Shown here one piece after another: positions 1 to 11,278 of a DNA stretch of 64,000 bases. This DNA is from Gambelia wislizenii (Eukaryota; Chordata; Lepidosauria; Squamata; Crotaphytidae): the NCBI GenBank assembly GCA_030847615.1, contig JAUMIR010000004.1, positions 69,719,001-69,783,000 on the forward strand, read 5' to 3'. Every line of letters starts with the position of its first letter. Position 1 is the stretch's first letter. The notes under the pieces are model-generated. The model had not been told where the DNA came from. It saw only the letters and a list, made by a program, of their open reading frames with translations, and searched no databases. Both the position numbers and the translations under genes were made by a program.

Positions 1-450
1 GCAATATCTATTTTTAGCTCTGAGAAGGAAGGAGCCATGAGAACAGTTCTCCTTTATGAATACTGATTTCTACATTCTTGAGCTCAGCTGTTCTTTAATG
101 GCTCCATTGCTGAAAATTCTAAGCAAAGGTCAAAGTACAAAACGCTGTAGCTGAATTCCTAGAACTGCATAGCTTGTCTCATTCAATGAGATCTAGTTAC
201 CTATTAACATGCTTTAATCATACTCTGTGATCAAAACAATACTTAAAGAATGGGAAAAGGAGACTTTTTTTGTGCTTCACTAGAATTCAGTGGCCATGCA
301 GACTGGTGTAATTTGACAATTCTAGCCCCAAAAAGTTACTTTTCCAAGTTTTGGTGAAAATACTAATATACTACTCTGGACTATGTACAATTTGCTCTCA
401 TGTAAATTAATAATATTTACATTCACATCTACAATTTCTCTTCCCATTAG
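1..450 (+). other. CTSE: Intron upstream of the last CTSE exon
   Basis: AT-rich sequence with no coding potential, ending in a good 3' splice site: a pyrimidine-rich tract then CCCATTAG at 443-450. I read it as the 3' part of the last CTSE intron. No earlier CTSE exon is in the window. Confidence 0.7.
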
Positions 451-627
<177 letters not shown>

Positions 628-1361
628 TACCAGAGTCTCAGCTCCAGGATTTCTCCCTCTGAGCAACTCAGATAAAGTCTCCTCTCCCACCCCCGCCCCA
701 TACCCAACCTGTGCCTCAGATTGATCTATGAACAGAATATATAAAATGGCTTTCGTTTAACTATGCACATATCTTGAGATCCCTGGTGTTTTAGATAAAT
801 CCATTCTCGGCATAAAAATGTATACTGGACATTTTAGTAAAGTCACATACAGGTTTTTTCCCCTTCTCGTTTTTTCTTTCAAAAAAAAAATTTTTTTTAA
901 CCAATGACGCAATAGTAAAAGTAGTTGTAATTTGTTAGTAATGAGTAACTGGATGAGTTACCTTTCTGGATGGCATAACAATAACAAGTAATGTCCTGTG
1001 GGGTGTTTAGAGTAATAAGTACAATTATTAATTCCATTAAAAAAATAACATCCCAAGGTCTGCCTTCACAATTCTTCTGTTCCAGAGCACACATAGATAA
1101 CATAGATCAAAAGGTCAATGCTAACTATTAGCGAGATTTCTACTGGTTAAACAATTATGAATTGATCATGCCTTTTACTGAATTAATTATATTTAGGTAC
1201 ATTTACATATTATTAAAAACCTTAATAAAGTTTCCTCATCAATAACTGGCCATATTGACCATGCTCTGATGTTACTTGGCCACACATGTCCCAGTTTTCA
1301 TCTCTGAAATTTTGGAGGGTATGGTAACAGATGTACAGTACAGGATATAACATGTAATATA
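628..1361 (+). other. CTSE 3' UTR and downstream flank
   Basis: Non-coding. Poly(A) signal candidates are CATAAA at 811-816, AGTAAA at 836-841 (followed by a T-rich stretch) and AATAAA at 1224-1229. I cannot tell which is used. No other feature is seen. Confidence 0.35.
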
Positions 1362-1369
1362 TCTTACAG

Positions 1370-1500
1370 TAGGGGTGGGGAATGTGTGGCCCTCTGGATG
1401 GCATTGGAGTGCAACTCCTTTCAGTATGAGCTAACATAACCAATGATGAAGGATCATGAGAATTTAAGTCATGTGGAGGCCCACATGTTTCCTATTCCTG
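1370..1500. mobile_element. Short palindromic hAT-type MITE
   Basis: Ends are inverted (AGGGGTGGGGAATG at the left, TTTCCTATTCCT at the right), and the interior is a loose palindrome around TGTGGCCCTCTGGATG. The flanks (TCTTACAG and TCCTAACA) could be a diverged 8-bp target duplication. Related copies lie at 6148-6290, about 14460-14602, 18760-18855, 44755-44830 and about 45068-45180. Confidence 0.6.
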
Positions 1501-2767
1501 TCCTAACATGTAAATTTTTACATTGCAGTGAGTGACTCACTCTAAGTGGGTGCCCAGCCTGAGGTAGGCATCACGTCTGCACAGAAGCTGGTTAAAAATG
1601 GGCTCCGATACATCTCAAAGTTAGTAGAAGTGCTTCCTCATTTTGTAGTCTTCGTTTTAAGAAGACATCACATGGCAAGGGTTCACATACTAGTACTGCA
1701 ACAGAAACCTCCCCTGCAAGTAAATCCATTCACAAGGAGGGCTTCAGCCTATGTGGACAAGCAGAAGTGCTGAACCCCTTCCTCATTAGAGTTTTAGAAA
1801 TAATTGTACTGCTAAAACAAAGAATGGGAGGAGGCAAGCAAGAAAGTACCATATTTCTGTTCAAGAGGATTGTGACCTCAATTCTGGTACTAATAACAAA
1901 TTCCTGGGCAGAGAGGCACCCTGCTCCTCAATGCTAAGTGGATGTAAGTCTGCACTTGGTTCCAGTTGGTGGACTTTGGAATTCTAATAAGAAACAAAAC
2001 AAAGCAAAAGTAGAACCCACAAGTCTAAGGTCAACCCACTGTGATTCAGACAAGAAATCTTCACATTTTAATTGGATACTGTTATCAAGGCTTATTCTGT
2101 ATTTGGGCATATAAGGTAGTCTGTATAACAGGGTTGGGAAATTTGCTGGGGTTGGGGAGGTGCCATGGACCCGCTGATGTTTGATAGCTGCCAGGGACTA
2201 TCCTGGAGCCATTGTGGTTCCTAGAGCCACCACAGTTACTGCTAAATTATGGTACATGAGGGTGCTAGAGTGCTCTTCTGCATTACTGAGTGTTTCCTTC
2301 CTTTGCAGAAGGAAAGTAAGCAAGAGGGGGTGTGATGGGGGGAAAATGGCAGTGTTGTTGTTTTGGTAGTTTTGGCAGTCCCACTGATATCAACATCAGC
2401 AATAAATGGGACTGATCAGGGTCTCAAAAATGGCCAGGAGGGGCTGATATGCTACTTGCAGTCCCCATGTTGTCTGCCCCTGCTATATTAGGTTCAGGAA
2501 GCATATGTGGACAAACACATACAGACCACACATGTCCACAATATATCTTAGGACACACAGCAATGTCATTAGGCCAAGAGCCAAGATTTTTAACTTTGCA
2601 GGTTCAGTAACCTGAATCCTTATTTCAAGATGTTCTCATGTGTATACACCCCAGGGAAGCTACATAAAATCTTTCCAGATTATTCCTTTTCTAGAAAGAA
2701 GTCAAATATGAAGTTATATCTGAAGAGTAGTGTGCCTCATTTCTGACCTCACTAACACAACCTCCTT
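1501..2767. other. Stretch with nothing recognised
   Basis: No convincing exon, RNA gene or intact repeat. The open frames here are short and show no family motif. Confidence 0.4.
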
Positions 2768-3105
2768 TTTCTTTTTCTTTTTTATTATGTTTAATAGACA
2801 TTACACTATATAATAAATATAACAAATCAAAACAAACAACTCATCTAACAAAACGTACCGATTCTTTACAAAGACAACACAAACAACAACACTCCTCTAA
2901 AATAAAATTAGTCCTAAACAACTCTACTTAACAAATAACATCTAGATTTAATAACTGTATATATTAAATGTGAGTAAACGCCCTATTATCTATGACATAT
3001 AACATATGTTAAAAAGACTTCCCACTAGCATCCCAGACAATACATTTCATATATCAATATAACCAATGCCTATTATTAATTTACTCTTAATTAATAACAG
3101 TTTTG
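2768..3105 (-). repeat. AT-rich L1 3' UTR-like stretch
   Basis: Very AT-rich sequence beginning with a T-rich run and rich in ACAAA-type words. It resembles in style the 3' end of the L1 on the minus strand at 51491 onward. Homology is by appearance only. Confidence 0.25.
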
Positions 3106-3130
3106 GGTGGCAGACTCCTTGTTCAATGTA

Positions 3131-3522
3131 CAGTTAGCCCTCCACACTTACAGGTTTAACTTTTATGGATTTGATTATTCATGGATTATTTGCTGCCACC
3201 TCCGCTGTTGCCCTTTGCCATTTTTAATAGAGACTGCAAGCCTCGCAAGACAGAGAGACTGTGCAAGTGCAGTGAGACTTGTAAGTCCCTAATAAAAATG
3301 GTGTAGGGCAGCAGCGGAAGTGGCAGCAAGCCCTGCTACCCTCCTACTTCTGCCTTGCAAAGGAAACCTACTGTTTCAAAGGCTTCTGTAGTGGGTTGAA
3401 TCCACAAATCGTACTTTTTGTGGGTGCTAAATATGGTTTGGGGGGCCTAGTGATATTCATGGTTTTTCTACTTTTGCAGGAGTCCTGAGCCCCTAACCAC
3501 AGCAAATGTGGAGGGCCAACTG
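3131..3522. mobile_element. Tigger-like TA-flanked MITE
   Basis: Terminal inverted repeats CAGTTAGCCCTCCACA and TGTGGAGGGCCAACTG are directly flanked by TA on both sides, as expected for Tc1/mariner-type (Tigger-like) transposition. The 392-bp body has no coding capacity. Relatives with the same CAGTnGnCC ends occur throughout the window. Confidence 0.75.
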
Positions 3523-4540
3523 TACAATATTGAACACTGTACATTCAGTTTGTGCCTAACACCTGTTCTTAGCTTTTGTCCAGATCTATTTGGGGTGCAT
3601 CTAAACTATATGATGTGAAGGCAGACTGTATGTCACTTCACCAAACATTTTTATATAACTGGTCATGCGAGCAATCAACATATTTAAACATTATAATATT
3701 GGAGATGAGAATTCACAGATGAGTGCAGAACAATTTCTGTGGTGTCCCATACACTATTTTCCTCCAATAGTACACAACCCATATGAGTTGGCTGCTGACA
3801 TGCCTTGTTAAATCCACAAGAGAGGAACACCTGCCATCCTTTGCTATGTTACAAAAGATTTTCAAGTGCACCTCTCCAATAATACAATGTCAACATTTGA
3901 GAAAGCACAATGTCTTGGGTCAGCCATTTTCCTGGGAGTGGAAGCTGCATTCTGAATTGAAATATATGGAGGGAAGAAGAGCCATTACAACTGTCTTTTA
4001 TCTGTAAGAGTAAACCAAATAGAAATGACACCAAGTTGCTAGGATGGGCTCTGAAGCCACTGGTTTGCCCTGAAGAGTCTGTGCCCAGACAGAATTTTAG
4101 TATAGGAACATGGCAGCAAATTGGGCTAAAATGTTTTACTTGCAGCTACCAGCTATTTTTTTTTTTAAACCAACACCTGTGTGTATGTATGAAAGTTTGC
4201 AAATCACCCAAGGTACAGTCTCACAATCCAGGATAGAGGGATATAACACTTGTAAAGACATCCCGGACTGTACACGTAGAAAGCCTGCCAGGAGGCACTG
4301 AAGCTGGGATTCCTGGAGAGCAATTCCACTTATAAACAAGGTCCACATCTGATTTTAAAGGGGAAATAGTAAAATAGGCTGCTGCAGAAGCAGTGGTAGT
4401 AGGGTCCCAGGAGAAGGTTATTAGAACAGCCAGGTGGACTGCTGTTAGGTCTCCCTTGGAGATACTAGCAGGACTGGAATGCAGGCTGTTTCTGTAGTTC
4501 CCAGGGCACAAAATTCTTTTTTTTAAAGCCATCTAGGGGG
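3523..4540. other. Stretch with nothing recognised
   Basis: No confident feature. A 103-codon minus-strand open frame at 4221-4532 shows no recognisable motif and looks like chance. Confidence 0.35.
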
Positions 4541-4559
4541 TGTGGGAGTATTTTTGTCA

Positions 4560-5303
4560 TATTTTTGTCATCAGATGAGGAAACACAACCTCCAAACAAT
4601 CTATAGACTAAGCAGAAAAATTCAAGAAATGCTATGCTCAGCAAAGGACAAAAGAGACCCTCTCACACACAGCTGCAGGAGTTTACTGCATACCATGCAG
4701 CTGTGGACAGGTCTACATAGGGACCGCTAAACACAGTGTGCAAACATGAATTAAGGAACATGAGAGAAACTGCAGACTGGGCCAATCAGAAAAATCAGCA
4801 GTAGCAGAACATGTTATAAACCAACCTGGACACAAAATGTTATTTAAAAACACAGAAATTCTGGACCAGGCCAACAACTATCATGTCAGAATGCACAGAG
4901 ATATTGAAATCCACAAACACCTGGACAACTTCAACAGGAAAGAAGAAACCTTAAAAGTAAACAAAATCTGGGTCCCAGTTTTGAAATACAATAGAATTAA
5001 AACTCAACACTTACAAAGGAATTCCACCCAGGGACAGGGAGATTCCCAGCAGATAATGGCCCATCAACCAACCATCAGCCAAACAGACAATAATGAGCCT
5101 TGCATTTCTATACCCAGAGACTAACCATTCAATTACACAAATTTACTATACTCTCCTACAGGGGTTCACAGCATATAAACCCCAGACATACTCCTACCCA
5201 ACCATTCTCTGAAGATGCCAGCCACAGATGCAGACGAAACGTCAGAAAAAAACTATTCCAGAACACGGCCTCACAGCCCAGAAAAAAACCAAGGAAAATC
5301 TCT
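4560..5303 (+). mobile_element. Penelope-like retroelement, 3' part with GIY-YIG endonuclease remnant
   Basis: Reading across frames gives a Penelope-like RT-to-endonuclease linker (KHNLQTIYRLSRKIQEML, then SAKDKRDPL). It is followed by a GIY-YIG core (GVYCIPCSCGQVYIG) near 4680-4725 and the family C-terminal segment EIHKHLDNFNRKEETLKVNK near 4900-4960. In autonomous Penelope-like elements this domain nicks DNA for target-primed reverse transcription. The copy is dead: frameshifts and stops separate the pieces, and the RT is missing. The 3' non-coding part (about 5000-5303) is the repeat found again as inverted pairs at 22.9-23.4 kb and 43.2-43.9 kb and as a fragment at 33.2 kb. Confidence 0.85.
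5205..5247 (+). ncRNA. Hammerhead-ribozyme-like motif in Penelope-like repeat
   Basis: Order of elements: stem I strand TTCT (5205-5208), core CTGAAGA (5209-5215, matching CUGANGA), a short stem II segment, core GAA (5236-5238), a self-complementary ACGT (5239-5242) that could form a minimal dimeric stem III, C at 5243 as the expected cleavage site, and AGAA (5244-5247) closing stem I. Hammerheads with tiny stem III are known in Penelope-like elements. Stem II is weak in this copy, so activity is doubtful. Confidence 0.4.
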
Positions 5304-5384
5304 TGTATGTGTTCTGCAGAGCTATCCCAAGACATTTTCTTGCTTGAGACAAAGGAAAAGATGGCACCCTCCCTGAAGCCAGCT

Positions 5385-5965
5385 GGATTGGCAATAGTTG
5401 TATATTTTAAATCGTTGTAATATTGTTAATAGTTTTAATCTATTTTAATGTTGATCATTTATATGTTTTTGCTATGTTTTTACTAATTGTAATATGTAAG
5501 GACCTTATCAGATGCAGTCTTTAAAACGTTCTTTGCTGACACACACACACAAAAACGCAAACATTTTTGTGCTGGCAAAAGGACACCCCCCCACCCCCGC
5601 ACTCACCTTCTTTCCCGCCAAAGGCTCCTCTGTGAATGAAGAGGAAGTAAACAAAGCCCCGTTCACTTCCTTGTTTGAAATTGCATGTGATTTCATTGTG
5701 TGGGAAACTCAAAATTAAAAACAGAAATAAAGCATTTAACGTTTACACAAGCACCTATACATACTTAAAAACACCAAGTAACCTAGGGAGGGATAAAAAA
5801 AAAGTTTGTCACTTACCTGGATGTCCTGATTCAACCCGGAAGTGTTTGCACCGGTCTGGCCACTGACGAGGTAAGTATGAGATTTAAAGGGACAGAGGTC
5901 TCCTTTAATCTCAACTTTGGGGAAAGGCAGGGTATAAATAAAGATAACAACAACAAGAAGAATAG
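5385..5965 (+). repeat. L2-like LINE 3' end, interrupted
   Basis: A T-rich 3' region (5385-5499) and a terminal segment ending in AAAGGCAGGGTATAAATAAA (about 5915-5943) form a typical squamate L2-like 3' end. They are separated by an inserted DNA element at 5500-5905. Confidence 0.5.
5500..5905. mobile_element. GGAC-TIR element, copy A (right end degraded)
   Basis: Starts GGACCTTATCAGATGCAG after TAA. It shares internal blocks with the complete copy at 10282-10844: subterminal TTCTTTGCTG, CACTCACCTTC, TTCACTTCCT, TTACCTGGATGTCCTGAT and GGAAGTGTTTG. The right terminus is degraded or internally deleted, and the boundary near 5905 is approximate. Confidence 0.65.
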
Positions 5966-6147
5966 GCTATTCTGAGTAGGAGAGTAGGGGGCAACTTCAG
6001 AGCCTCTTGTTGTTGTCCCCTTCTCTCCCTTCAAAATAAAGCTACTCAAAAGAAAATTGCAGAAGGCTGGTATGCAATTTCTACAGAAAGGGAGACAGAA
6101 ATGAACCTATTACAGGTTGCCTCTGATTCTATTATTACAGAATAGTT

Positions 6148-6290
6148 CAGTGCTGGCAATCATGTGGCCCCCTCTGATTTCCTCACAGGATTGCAACTCC
6201 TAACATGCCTCACAATTAGCTATGCTTGTTAGAGCTGGTAGGATTTGCAGTTCAACAACATCTGCAGGGACGCATGATTTCCCCACCTTG
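6148..6290. mobile_element. Short hAT-type MITE
   Basis: Palindromic element with ends CAGTGCTGGCAA and TTTCCCCACCTTG. The flanks GAATAGTT (6140-6147) and GAATAATT (6291-6298) match at 7 of 8 positions, consistent with an 8-bp hAT target duplication. Confidence 0.7.
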
Positions 6291-6589
6291 GAATAATTTC
6301 TTTGAAGCAGTAGTCCTCAAACCTTGGTCCTACAGATGTTTTGATCTTCAGCTCTCAGAAGACTAGGCTCAGCTAGACAGGATAATTAATTACAAAAATA
6401 GTGCATTCTCTCACTATTGTAGCAGTCTTCATCTGTCCCCACGATGGAGTCACAAGATCACTGGCATGAGATGCTATCCAAGTTTGAAGTTCACACAGAG
6501 CACACCTGCGAGAAAAGTTGGTGGCCACAAGTGAATTACCCAAGTGAATTCCCCAAAAGCTCCCTCCATTCCCCTCCCCCTTTTTTTGC

Positions 6590-6628
6590 CTTGTTAAATG
6601 AGAGATGCGGAAGAGCGATCTTGCGCTT

Positions 6629-6661
<33 letters not shown>

Positions 6662-6835
6662 ACTGCCTCTCAAAAATAGCACACAATCGCTTCTGTGAAA
6701 GACAACAATGGTGGTTTCGGCCACTTTGTCACTGGCAAGCCCGCCCCCACACACATCCAACCAATCACATTTTGACTTCCTGCATGTGCCTCAATTCTAA
6801 TTGGTTATTTAAATATGCTGCAATGTGCCTTTTTA
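6590..6835 (+). promoter_or_regulatory. Promoter-like block beside a 29-T tract
   Basis: A T29 run (6631-6659) is followed by a GC box (GCCCGCCCCC), CCAAT in AACCAATCAC, an inverted CCAAT (ATTGG) and an AT-rich TATTTAAATA. The arrangement resembles a promoter or an old LTR core, but no transcript or gene can be tied to it. Confidence 0.2.
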
Positions 6836-8091
6836 TGTATTCTTTAAAAAAAAATCATGAGAAACAGCAAATGTTGTTATTGCGAAGTACTTGGTGTTTT
6901 TGGCCCCCCTCCTTTCAAATATGGAGAATCCTGGTGGGAGCTCACCTAAACAAAAGGTATTCCCCTTGCATTCCTTGAGGATTTTTTTCACCATCAACAA
7001 CACCGAAGCCAACATGGCCAGTACTCAAGGTTTCTAGGAGTAAAATTTAAAACATCTAGAAAACCATTGAATTAAAGCTTAAAGAAGAAATGTGATTTCT
7101 TTCTTTCATGGCAATTCCATAACCTCAACCACATCCCTGTAGTGAGTAATTAATATCAGATGACTCTAGTCTAGGCAACATCTGCCTGTTCAGCAAACTA
7201 TAGTGAAACATGTGATATCATTGCCATAGAAATGATGCAAACATTCAGAACAATCCCATGCTATAGTTTCATAGTTAACAGTTATTGTGAAGCTGTTGCT
7301 GGATTGGAGTTTTTTGTGGTGGTGGGGGATTTAGATGTTTTCTCATGTCAAAACCTCATGAGAGAAGGAACCACTTCAGAAAGAAGGCTGTAGCAAACTC
7401 TTTTTTCATAACTTGCTTGGAAGCTTTATTGCTGATCACGTTAAAATCATTACATTAGGTTATGCTACTGGTAGAAAGATGGGATATAATAAATAAATTA
7501 ATTAAACCTTTATTATTGGAAAAAGGAATAACTTGAAGGTAACTTGTTCTTTGTAATAAGTTACTTCCAAGTTCTCATCATAATGGCCAACAGCAAAGCT
7601 ACTGTTTCAAACCTGGTATCTCACAAACATTTAGGACTTCAGTTCCTGTCCTCCTTAATCAGCATGACCTGTAGTCAAGAATCCTTGCAGTTGTAGTACA
7701 AAACTATGGCGGGGGGGGGCAAACTGAAGAAGGCTGCAGCGGCATGTAATTTCCCCTTTTCACTCTTGTCCTTGTCAGCCTACCAGGAATAAAATGGAAG
7801 TCATAGCTCAAAGCCAAGTTTCAGTCAGGTGCTTTAAGGACAAAGACATTCCAAAATAGATTCCCAGAAGCGATGACACTGATAAGGATTTAGCCAGAGT
7901 TGTAAATTATAGGGAAGTTAGATGATTTTGTAGCTCTGACTCATAATTGTTTGACTTCAGTTTACTGCTAAATTTTCTGAAGATGAGAATCACATGTCAG
8001 CAACTCTAGGTTTATTTCCCAATTTCTTATTTGCACGAACATTTGAAACAGAATTCAACCAGTAAAGGAAAAAAAACAACCCTAATATTTC
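6836..8091. other. Stretch with little recognised
   Basis: No coding sequence is supported. A LINE-like tail with ATGGGATATAATAAATAAAT lies near 7480-7500, and a G10 run lies near 7709. Confidence 0.35.
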
Positions 8092-8094
8092 TAT

Positions 8095-8500
8095 GGACTT
8101 TATCAGGCCACCCCCCAAAAAAACGTTCTTTTGCTGGCATAGCTTTTCTATTTTTATGCTGGCAAAAGAACTTCTCATGCTGCATTTACCTTCCCACCTG
8201 TCCAAAGGCTTCCTAGCAATGAATGAGGAAGTGAAGAGAGCTCCATTCTCTTCCTCATTCAAAATCCTGTGGATTCTCACGAGAAGAGGCTTGTGTGGGA
8301 TTTTTAAAAAAACAAAAAACAAAAACAACACACAAAAAGTTCCAAAAAGCACATACACACACTTAAAAACTTACAAGTAAACCAGGGAGGGTGATAAAAA
8401 GTGTGTCACCTACCTGGATGTCATGATCTTGCCTGGAAGTGTTCTGGCCAGACCAGCCATTGACACTGTGCTCACGTGAGTGGCTGTCTTGTAGGGCTCT
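8095..8500. mobile_element. GGAC-TIR element, copy B (right-truncated)
   Basis: Begins GGACTTTATCAGG after TAT. It carries a subterminal hairpin (TTCTTTTGCTGGCAT facing ATGCTGGCAAAAGAA), then TTCTCACGAGAAGA, a run of AAAAACAAAAA words, CACCTACCTGGATGTCATGA and GGAAGTGTTCTGGCC. All are shared with the other copies. No right terminal repeat is present, so about 8500 is approximate. Confidence 0.7.
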
Positions 8501-9160
8501 CCTTATAAAAGCAGCCCCCCAAAGCACCTGAACAGCCTGAAAAGCAACCAAAAGTGATCCATCATCATTTCCAGTCCCCAAAAATGGCAGCCATGATGAG
8601 ATGCTGAGGCCCTCCAGATGAGCTGAAAATGGCATGTTACAGCTCTTTCGGCATTAGAGTTTTCCTATTCCTGATTTAGGGTTCAGTCATGACGAATGAA
8701 ACAGAAGAGTTCCCTAGTGAATTGTGACTAAGGTTTACGTAGAAGAGGGTTGCCTCCTTTTTCTCCCTTGGCTCTTTTGTTTTTAACACTCATGTAAGAC
8801 AGAAACCCCTGCCAAGAAACTTTTGTATCTCACTCTGTCTTACTAGAAAACACTACACCTGTTTCATTCCTGCCTATCATGTGAAGCAACATGGCCTCAA
8901 GTAGTTTTGATCTGAGTGCAGCCTATGGACATGTAATTGAAATAATAAAAAAAACATGCAACTGAAATAAAGTGCTATGATTCACTTGTGAGTAAAAACA
9001 AACAACAGATCCTGCGGTACCTTAAAGGAAGGGTGGACATCTGTAGCCTTCCAGGTGTTTTTAGACTGCAATACGTATCAGGTGAGATAAAGGGAAATTA
9101 AATGCAGGCTGCACAGTCAGAAAATACTATAAGAACAATTACATTGTTATTAATACCTGT
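8501..9160. other. Stretch with nothing recognised
   Basis: No gene or clear repeat, apart from a possible hAT MITE fragment around 8605-8680. Confidence 0.35.
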
Positions 9161-9174
9161 AATGATCATTCACA

Positions 9175-10106
9175 CAGAAGCAGCTCTGCAGCGCTTAACG
9201 TCCTGCTTTGCAACAGCTGCAGAGCTGTTTGGGCTAGAAGTCAACCTGAAGAAAACAGAAGTTCTTTACCAGCCTGCACCACAGGACGAACACCACCATC
9301 CCCACATTGCCGTCAGCAAATCTGTGCTCAAGTCCGTTCAGCAGTTCACCTACCTGGGAAGCATCATCTCCTCAGACGCCAAGATTGACAAAGAGATCGA
9401 TCACAGATTAGCAAAGGCATATAGTGCATTTGGAAGACTTCACAAAAGAGTCTGGAGCAATAAACACCTGAGGCAAAGCACAAAAATCAGTGTGTATAGA
9501 GCCATTGTACTGTCTATCCTCCTTTATGGATCTGAAACATGGGTCACCTATTGCCACCACCTACGACTCCTCGAGCGCTTTAATCAGCTCTGTCTATGCA
9601 CAATCCTAAATATACACTGGACTGACTATGTGACGAATGTTGCTGTCCTTGAGCAAGCAGGGATCACCAGCATTGAGGCCATGATATTGAGAACACAGCT
9701 GCGCTGGGCAGGGCACGTTTCTAGGATGGAGGACCATCGCCTCCCAAAAATACTACTCTACAGTGAACTCGCCACGGGTCAGCGTAAGAGAGGCACTCCA
9801 AAAAAGCGATACAAAGACTCCCTGAAACAACATCTCAGGCGCGGCCAAATTGATCACCAACAGTGGTCCGCCCTGGCCTCACATCGGGAGGCATGGAGAC
9901 GCACTATCCACAATGCTGCAACCTTATTTGAGAACTCACGACGAACAAGTCTTGAAGAGAAACGACAATGCAGAAAGAATCACGACCCAAAAACATCACC
10001 CAAGGAGACCTTCTGCTGTGCTTTTTGCAACCGGACTTGTCTATCTTGGATTGGCCTTTTTAGTCATCAGCGCGCTTGCAGAAAGCACGGGATGAGTCCT
10101 TCCTGA
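9175..10106 (+). CDS. LINE reverse transcriptase, C-terminal part with terminal zinc finger
   Basis: Open for about 310 codons to a TGA at 10104-10106. The start is set by 5' truncation, not by a real initiator; an in-frame ATG upstream at 9102 lies outside the insertion. Visible family segments: FGLEVNLKKTEVLYQPAP, FTYLGSIISSD, the thumb-like ILLYGSETW, then LRWAGHVSRMEDHRLPK and KRGTPKKRYKDSLKQHL. Near the end there is a Cys2-His-Cys finger (CAFCNRTCLSWIGLFSHQRAC). The FADD/YADD catalytic centre is missing, so it cannot act as a polymerase. The terminal finger suggests an Ingi/Vingi- or RTE-related clade, but I cannot settle which. Confidence 0.8.
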
Positions 10107-10141
10107 ATCTTCGTTTGCGAAGAAAAGCCAGAGAGAGAGAG
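9175..10141 (+). mobile_element. 5'-truncated non-LTR retrotransposon with perfect 14-bp target duplication
   Basis: The 967-bp insertion is flanked by AATGATCATTCACA at 9161-9174 and again at 10142-10155. It ends in a (GA)n tail rather than poly(A). The 5' end lies just beyond the RT catalytic motif, the usual result of incomplete target-primed reverse transcription. The exact target duplication and uninterrupted frame point to a fairly recent insertion. A second, 52-bp copy of its 3' terminus is at 52254-52305. Confidence 0.9.
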
Positions 10142-10281
10142 AATGATCATTCACAAAACAAATTTCCTGGCACCATAGTGGTATGCTAAGAAGACACGAG
10201 AAGCTAGCAAGATCCCAGAGGCAGAGATTTTCCCATTAAAAGTCCTTCAAACTCACATATGTTGTTAACTACTGTCTCTAA

Positions 10282-10844
10282 GGACTTTATCAGATGCAGC
10301 ATCTTTAAACATTCTTTTGCCAGCATAAAAAAAAAGCATTTTTATGCTGGCAAAAGAACATTCCCCCCACACTTACCTTCTAATCCTGGCAAAAGTTCCC
10401 AGCAATAAAGAGGAAGTGAACAGAGCCCCATTCACTTCCTCATTGAAAATCTCGCACAATTTAATTGCATGGGAAATTCAAACTTAAAAACAAAAATAAA
10501 GCATTTTAAGTTACACCAAGCACCCAAACACACTGTAAAAGTCCCAAGTAACCCAGAGAGGGTCATAAAAAGAGTGAAAGTTGCCTGGACATTCCAATCT
10601 CACCTGGAAGTCTTTGTGCCAGAGTGGCCATTGTTGTGGTAAGTCTGATATTTAAATGGCCCGAGGTATCGCATACTGTCAAAAAAGCAGCAAGGAGATC
10701 TATTGACAGCTTAAGCTGTCAGTTAAAAATGATGGGATTTTTGCTCTTTATAATTGCAAAAGGGCAACATCATCTGATCTGCGTGCCCTTTTGTGGTTAT
10801 GTGGCATCGTGATGATGCCGTATTTTCCACGTCTGATAAAGTCC
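10282..10844. mobile_element. GGAC-TIR element, copy C (complete)
   Basis: 563 bp with ends GGACTTTATCAGATG and CGTCTGATAAAGTCC, flanked by TAA at 10279-10281 and 10845-10847. Removing it with one TAA restores the BovB text (CTAAGTCACCCTG, compare CCAAGTCACCCTA at 20287-20299). Inside are a subterminal hairpin (TTCTTTTGCCAGCAT facing ATGCTGGCAAAAGAA), two AAGGTAAGT/CCAGG-type blocks and GCATCGTGATGATGCCGTAT near the right end. It has no ORF, so it is non-autonomous. Confidence 0.88.
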
Positions 10845-11167
10845 TAAGTCACCCTGTCATAAACAGCCCTGCTCAAGTCTTGCAGACTCTGGGCTGTGGT
10901 TTTTCATCTATAATGCATCTTCTTTTCCTACTGCCATCCACCTTACCAAGCATTATTGACTTTTCTAGTGAGTCATGTCTTCTCATGATATGTCCAAAGT
11001 ACAACAGTCTTGGTTTAATCATCTTGGATTTGAGGGAGAGTTCAGGCTTGATCTGCAATAGAACTCATTTGTTTTCTTTTTAGCAGTCCATAGTATCCAT
11101 ATAACTCTTTTCCAGCACCATGTTTCAAATGAGTTGATTTCCTCCCTATCAGCTTTCTTCATTGACC

Positions 11168-11255
11168 AGCTTTCACAACCATATATAGAAATGGGAAATA
11201 CAATGGTGTGGAGCTTTCACAACCATATATAGAAATGGGAAATACAATGGTGTGG
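11168..11255. repeat. 44-bp tandem duplication within BovB
   Basis: The 44-bp unit at 11168-11211 is repeated exactly at 11212-11255 (each begins AGCTTTCACAACC). The other BovB copy at 20.6 kb has one unit, so this is a local duplication. Confidence 0.95.
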
Positions 11256-11278
11256 ACCACCCTAACTTTAGTACAATA

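Noticed and set aside
4221..4532. 103-codon minus-strand frame
   Set aside because: No recognisable domain, no splice signals and no conservation argument; likely chance.
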